A stretch of DNA of 6,688 nucleotides from Planctomyces sp. (GTDB lineage: Bacteria > Planctomycetota > Planctomycetia > Planctomycetales > Planctomycetaceae): contig SYLK01000716.1 of NCBI GenBank assembly GCA_005809115.1, forward strand, positions 1-6,688, in the 5' to 3' direction. The position numbers were made by a program, and so were the translations under genes. Position 1 is the first letter of the stretch. Each line of letters opens with the position of its first letter. The notes under the pieces are model-generated. The model worked only from the letters and a program-made list of their open reading frames with translations, did not search any database and had not been told where the DNA came from. Of this stretch, positions 4,067-6,688 are shown piece after piece.

Positions 4067-6688
4067 CTTTGCTGCGAAAATGGCACTACCCCAGGCAGCC
4101 ACGCCAGCGGACTTCGACCCGCTGGCAGGCCACGATCGCATCGTGTCTGCTGCCCGTCGCACTGTTGTTCGGGATTCCTGCAGCCAGTGCTCAGATGACT
4201 CCGGGAGCTGGCTACGTCTATCCGCCGGTGATTCGGGCAGGCGAAGTCACTCGTGTTCAGCTGGGTGGTTTCGACCTGACTGTTGATCTGCAGTGGTTCG
4301 TGCATGACGGACACGTGCGGCTGCAGACTCTGGGACCTCCTGGTGACTTTCACCTGCCTCCGCCTCCTTACTGGATCGGACCCAGGGCGTCCGCGTCAGC
4401 ACTGCCGATCCCGCGTGAAGTACCGGCGGAATTCCATGTGGATGCCGCGGCACCGGAAGGATTTGTGCGCTGGCAGGTGGCGAATGCCAACGGCGTCTCG
4501 CAGACGGCACTCGTGTTTGTCAGTCGGAGCCCGGAGGTGCTGGAGTCACGGTCGCGTGATTTTCCGCAGCGGCTTTCCGCTGTTCCGGTCGGTGTCTCCG
4601 GCAGGCTGAGTCGACTGACTGAGGTGGATCGGTATCAGTTTGTGGCTGAACGCGACGAGGTGATCACTCTGGACCTGATGGCCCGTCGGCTCGGGGCGGA
4701 TTTCAATGGCGTGATTCAGGTCCACGACGATACGGGACGAATGCTGGCTGATTTCGCTGACACACTGGGACTGGACGGTGGAGTCGCATTCCGGGCGACC
4801 GCGGGAGTCAAATATACCGTCAGCCTCCGCGACGCGGACTTTCGCGGCGACCGGGCCTACGTTTATCGACTGTATATTTCCCCTGGTCAGCGAGCGATGT
4901 TTACGATTCCGGCGGCCGGGCAGCGCGGAACGACGGCCACGGTGGACGTGTTTGGTGCGGGGCTGGCGACGGGGCAGTCGGCCATCGAGTCAATCCGCCA
5001 GGAAGTCGCCTTCGCCAGTGACACTCTGCAGGCGATGCAGACTCTGACGCTCGGAACGGCCACTGGTACCGCCCTCGTCTCCATGCCGCTCAGCGACCTG
5101 CCGGAACAGACACGTGCTCGGACAGTTGCCGGTGCCGCTCCGACGGTGCAGACCGTGATTGCTCCGGGGGCCGTTACCGGACAGATGACGTCAGATCCGA
5201 ACGGACATCGCTTCCAGTGGCAGGCCGGGGCGAACGAACCGTGGAGGGTTTCACTGCAGTCCCGTGCGATCGGCTCGCACATGGACGTGGCACTGGAGAT
5301 TCTTGACCCGGACGGAAAACGGATTGCTGACAATGACGATCGCCCGGGCACGACCGATGCGGGCGTCGCGTTCACCACGTCTGCTGGTGGTCAATACACG
5401 GCTGTCGTGCGCAGTTTCACGGCGGCTTCGGCTTCGGGCGAAGACCTGGGAGACGTGTATCGTCTGGAATTGCGCCGCCAGACTGCCGATTTCTCTCTCA
5501 GCGTGCCACAGCAGGTGACACTGCCGCTGGGCGGCCGGACTGAACTGACGGTACAGGCACTGCGTGAGGGAGGCTTTGCCGGGGAGATCCGGCTGACGGT
5601 GGACGGATTGCCTGCAGGAGTCAGTCTTCAGGGTGATTCCGTCATTCCGGCGAATGCGAATGAAGTCAAACTCCCGCTGCAGTCGGCAGCGGATGCCGCG
5701 GTCGTCGCGGCGGTGTTGCAGATTCGCGGGACCGCCGTGGTGGGTGATGCGGAAGTCACGCGGCAGGCCCTCGCGGATGCCGGAGGCAGCCTCTGCCCGG
5801 TCGGCTCAATGACGGCTGTTCCGAAAATCCCCCAGGTGCTGCTCGCCCTGACGATGCCTGCGCCGTTTTCCATACAGGTCGTGGATCGTGATCGTCAGCA
5901 CGACGTGCACCGCGGCACCACGTTTCTGGCCGAACTTGATATCGTCCGCGAGCCGAGTTTCAGTGGCGAGATCCAGCTGGAAATGTCCGCTCGGCAGGAT
6001 CGCTATCGCCGAGGCATCGCCGGTGGAATCCTGATCGTTCCACCGGAACAGACCAAGGTCTTCTATCCCTGCTTTGTTCCGGAGTGGCTTGGCACAGAAC
6101 TCACCTGCCGCATCGTCGTCCATGGCGTTGCGGCAATTCCGGACCACAGGGGGACACTGCGCTCCGTGAGCCGGGCCGGGGACGCCAGAATCACCATGAT
6201 CATGGAAGGTGCACTGCTGAAACTCACAGCGGTTGACTCCGAGCTGGTCGCCGCGCCGGGAGCAGCGCTGGAAATCCCTGTCAGCATCGCCCGATCGCCC
6301 AGACTGCCGCTGGAGACGAAGGTGGAACTGACCGTGCCGGATGAAATCGCCGGCCTGCTGCATGCGGATGCCCTGATCCTGCCGCCCGGTCAGGACCGTG
6401 GAACATTGTCAATCACCTCTGTGGCAGACCCCCGCCTGCAGGGCCCGTGGAAACTGACACTCAAGGCGACAGCACTGCAGGATGGCAGATGGCCGGTTAT
6501 CTCGCAGACAGACATTTCAGTCCATATGGCCGCCGGAAGTCAGGATCTCCCCGCACCCGAAAGCGGTGCATGGTCTGCGGGATCTGTGTTGCCAGCGGGA
6601 TCTGTGTTGCCGACGGGATCTCTGTCGCCGACGGGATCTCTGTCGCCGACGGGATCTCTGTCGCCGGCGGAGCCCGGGGCATCCGGTC
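4063..6688 (+). CDS. Large exported protein with two PPC-type domains and Ig-like segments (3' end beyond window)
   Basis: The first 875 codons are present and no stop is reached. A Sec signal peptide is clear: an Arg-rich n-region (about 1-22), a hydrophobic core (about 23-38) and a likely cut after ASA at 43. Then: a TIG/IPT-like segment (about 49-155); a PPC-type domain (177-272) opening VSGRLSRLTEVDRYQFVA and closing YVYRLYI; a second TIG-like start PAAGQRGTTATVDVFGAGL (283 on); a second, clearer PPC domain (about 370-471) with the AIGSHMDVALEILDPDGK and NDDRPGTTDAG motifs; Ig-like or beta-rich segments (about 476-568, 585-710, 719-823); and a Gly/Ser/Pro/Thr repeat linker (840-869). PPC domains are non-catalytic beta-sandwiches; no protease or other catalytic motif is visible so far. 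Similar multidomain proteins often follow DUF1549/DUF1553 and DUF1501 genes in planctomycetes, suggesting a surface or periplasmic binding or scaffold role (inference). What follows the linker is outside the window. Domain calls are by eye; the Ig-like ones are the least certain. Confidence 0.9.
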   Translation, partial: MTLLRKWHYPRQPRQRTSTRWQATIASCLLPVALLFGIPAASAQMTPGAGYVYPPVIRAGEVTRVQLGGFDLTVDLQWFVHDGHVRLQTLGPPGDFHLPPPPYWIGPRASASALPIPREVPAEFHVDAAAPEGFVRWQVANANGVSQTALVFVSRSPEVLESRSRDFPQRLSAVPVGVSGRLSRLTEVDRYQFVAERDEVITLDLMARRLGADFNGVIQVHDDTGRMLADFADTLGLDGGVAFRATAGVKYTVSLRDADFRGDRAYVYRLYISPGQRAMFTIPAAGQRGTTATVDVFGAGLATGQSAIESIRQEVAFASDTLQAMQTLTLGTATGTALVSMPLSDLPEQTRARTVAGAAPTVQTVIAPGAVTGQMTSDPNGHRFQWQAGANEPWRVSLQSRAIGSHMDVALEILDPDGKRIADNDDRPGTTDAGVAFTTSAGGQYTAVVRSFTAASASGEDLGDVYRLELRRQTADFSLSVPQQVTLPLGGRTELTVQALREGGFAGEIRLTVDGLPAGVSLQGDSVIPANANEVKLPLQSAADAAVVAAVLQIRGTAVVGDAEVTRQALADAGGSLCPVGSMTAVPKIPQVLLALTMPAPFSIQVVDRDRQHDVHRGTTFLAELDIVREPSFSGEIQLEMSARQDRYRRGIAGGILIVPPEQTKVFYPCFVPEWLGTELTCRIVVHGVAAIPDHRGTLRSVSRAGDARITMIMEGALLKLTAVDSELVAAPGAALEIPVSIARSPRLPLETKVELTVPDEIAGLLHADALILPPGQDRGTLSITSVADPRLQGPWKLTLKATALQDGRWPVISQTDISVHMAAGSQDLPAPESGAWSAGSVLPAGSVLPTGSLSPTGSLSPTGSLSPAEPGASG
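6580..6669 (+). repeat. Five tandem 18-nt units encoding GS-x-x-P-x hexapeptides
   Basis: Units at 6580, 6598, 6616, 6634 and 6652 encode GSVLPA, GSVLPT, GSLSPT, GSLSPT and GSLSPA (residues 840-869 of the last protein). The third and fourth units are identical at the DNA level, and the rest differ by one to a few bases, which points to recent duplication. A flexible Ser/Pro/Thr-rich linker at the end of the Ig-like region is the likely protein-level meaning. Confidence 0.9.

Noticed and set aside
4080..4286. Plus-strand ORF starting at ATG 4080 as an alternative start region
   Set aside because: It is in a different frame from the long open frame and lacks a signal peptide, whereas ATG 4063 has GGAG at 8 nt and leads directly into one.
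3799..4353. Minus-strand ORF of 184 codons across the DUF1501/PPC junction
   Set aside because: It is antisense to the conserved DUF1501 C-terminus and to the PPC gene's signal peptide. Its Pro-rich stretch is just the complement of the Gly-rich codons at 3941-4010.
4887..5378. Minus-strand ORF of 163 codons
   Set aside because: It lies opposite the second TIG-like and PPC domains, and its translation is Ser/Val/Arg-rich without a recognisable motif.
5806..6363. Minus-strand ORF of 185 codons
   Set aside because: The plus frame stays open through this whole region with a plausible beta-rich protein. The minus translation shows no family features.
6497..6682. Minus-strand ORF with ATEIPS repeats
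   Set aside because: The repeats are the complement of the in-frame GS-x-x-P-x array of the plus-strand gene, so a repeat of period 18 necessarily looks repetitive on both strands.

Overview
The window looks like a planctomycete chromosome fragment. It is GC-rich and carries, on the + strand only, the gene pair diagnostic of that phylum: a large exported DUF1549/DUF1553 protein with cytochrome-c-like motifs, followed by a DUF1501 protein. A third exported multidomain protein follows, with pre-peptidase C-terminal (PPC) type beta-sandwich domains. No tRNA, rRNA, CRISPR array, insertion sequence or phage gene was seen. Genus cannot be told from the sequence.

Layout: (1) 1-2511, a DUF1549/DUF1553 protein with two Ig-like (BIG2-type) segments. 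Its reading frame is open at the left edge, so the true start probably lies outside the window, and its hydrophobic leader is built from in-frame 18-nt repeats. (2) 2512-2594, an 83-nt spacer without a convincing signal. (3) 2595-3944, a DUF1501 protein with a twin-arginine leader. (4) 3941-4066, a glycine-rich 41-codon small ORF that fills the gap exactly, overlapping the gene before it and the gene after it by an ATGA each time. The same stretch contains a strong AGGAGG motif and a second, competing 29-codon ORF. (5) 4063 to the right edge, the N-terminal 875 codons of a Sec-exported protein with two TIG-like/PPC pairs, then Ig-like segments, then a Ser/Pro/Thr/Gly-rich hexapeptide repeat encoded by five 18-nt units. 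No stop is reached.

The tight, co-directional arrangement suggests one transcription unit for an extracytoplasmic module: a possibly haem-binding protein, a Tat-exported alkaline-phosphatase-superfamily-like protein and a large adhesive or scaffold-like protein. These families are abundant in planctomycetes but their biochemical roles are largely unestablished, so a joint function is inference. The most novel local signal is the doubly ATGA-coupled small ORF. Next are the 18-nt repeat expansions at the export leader of the first gene and in the linker of the last.
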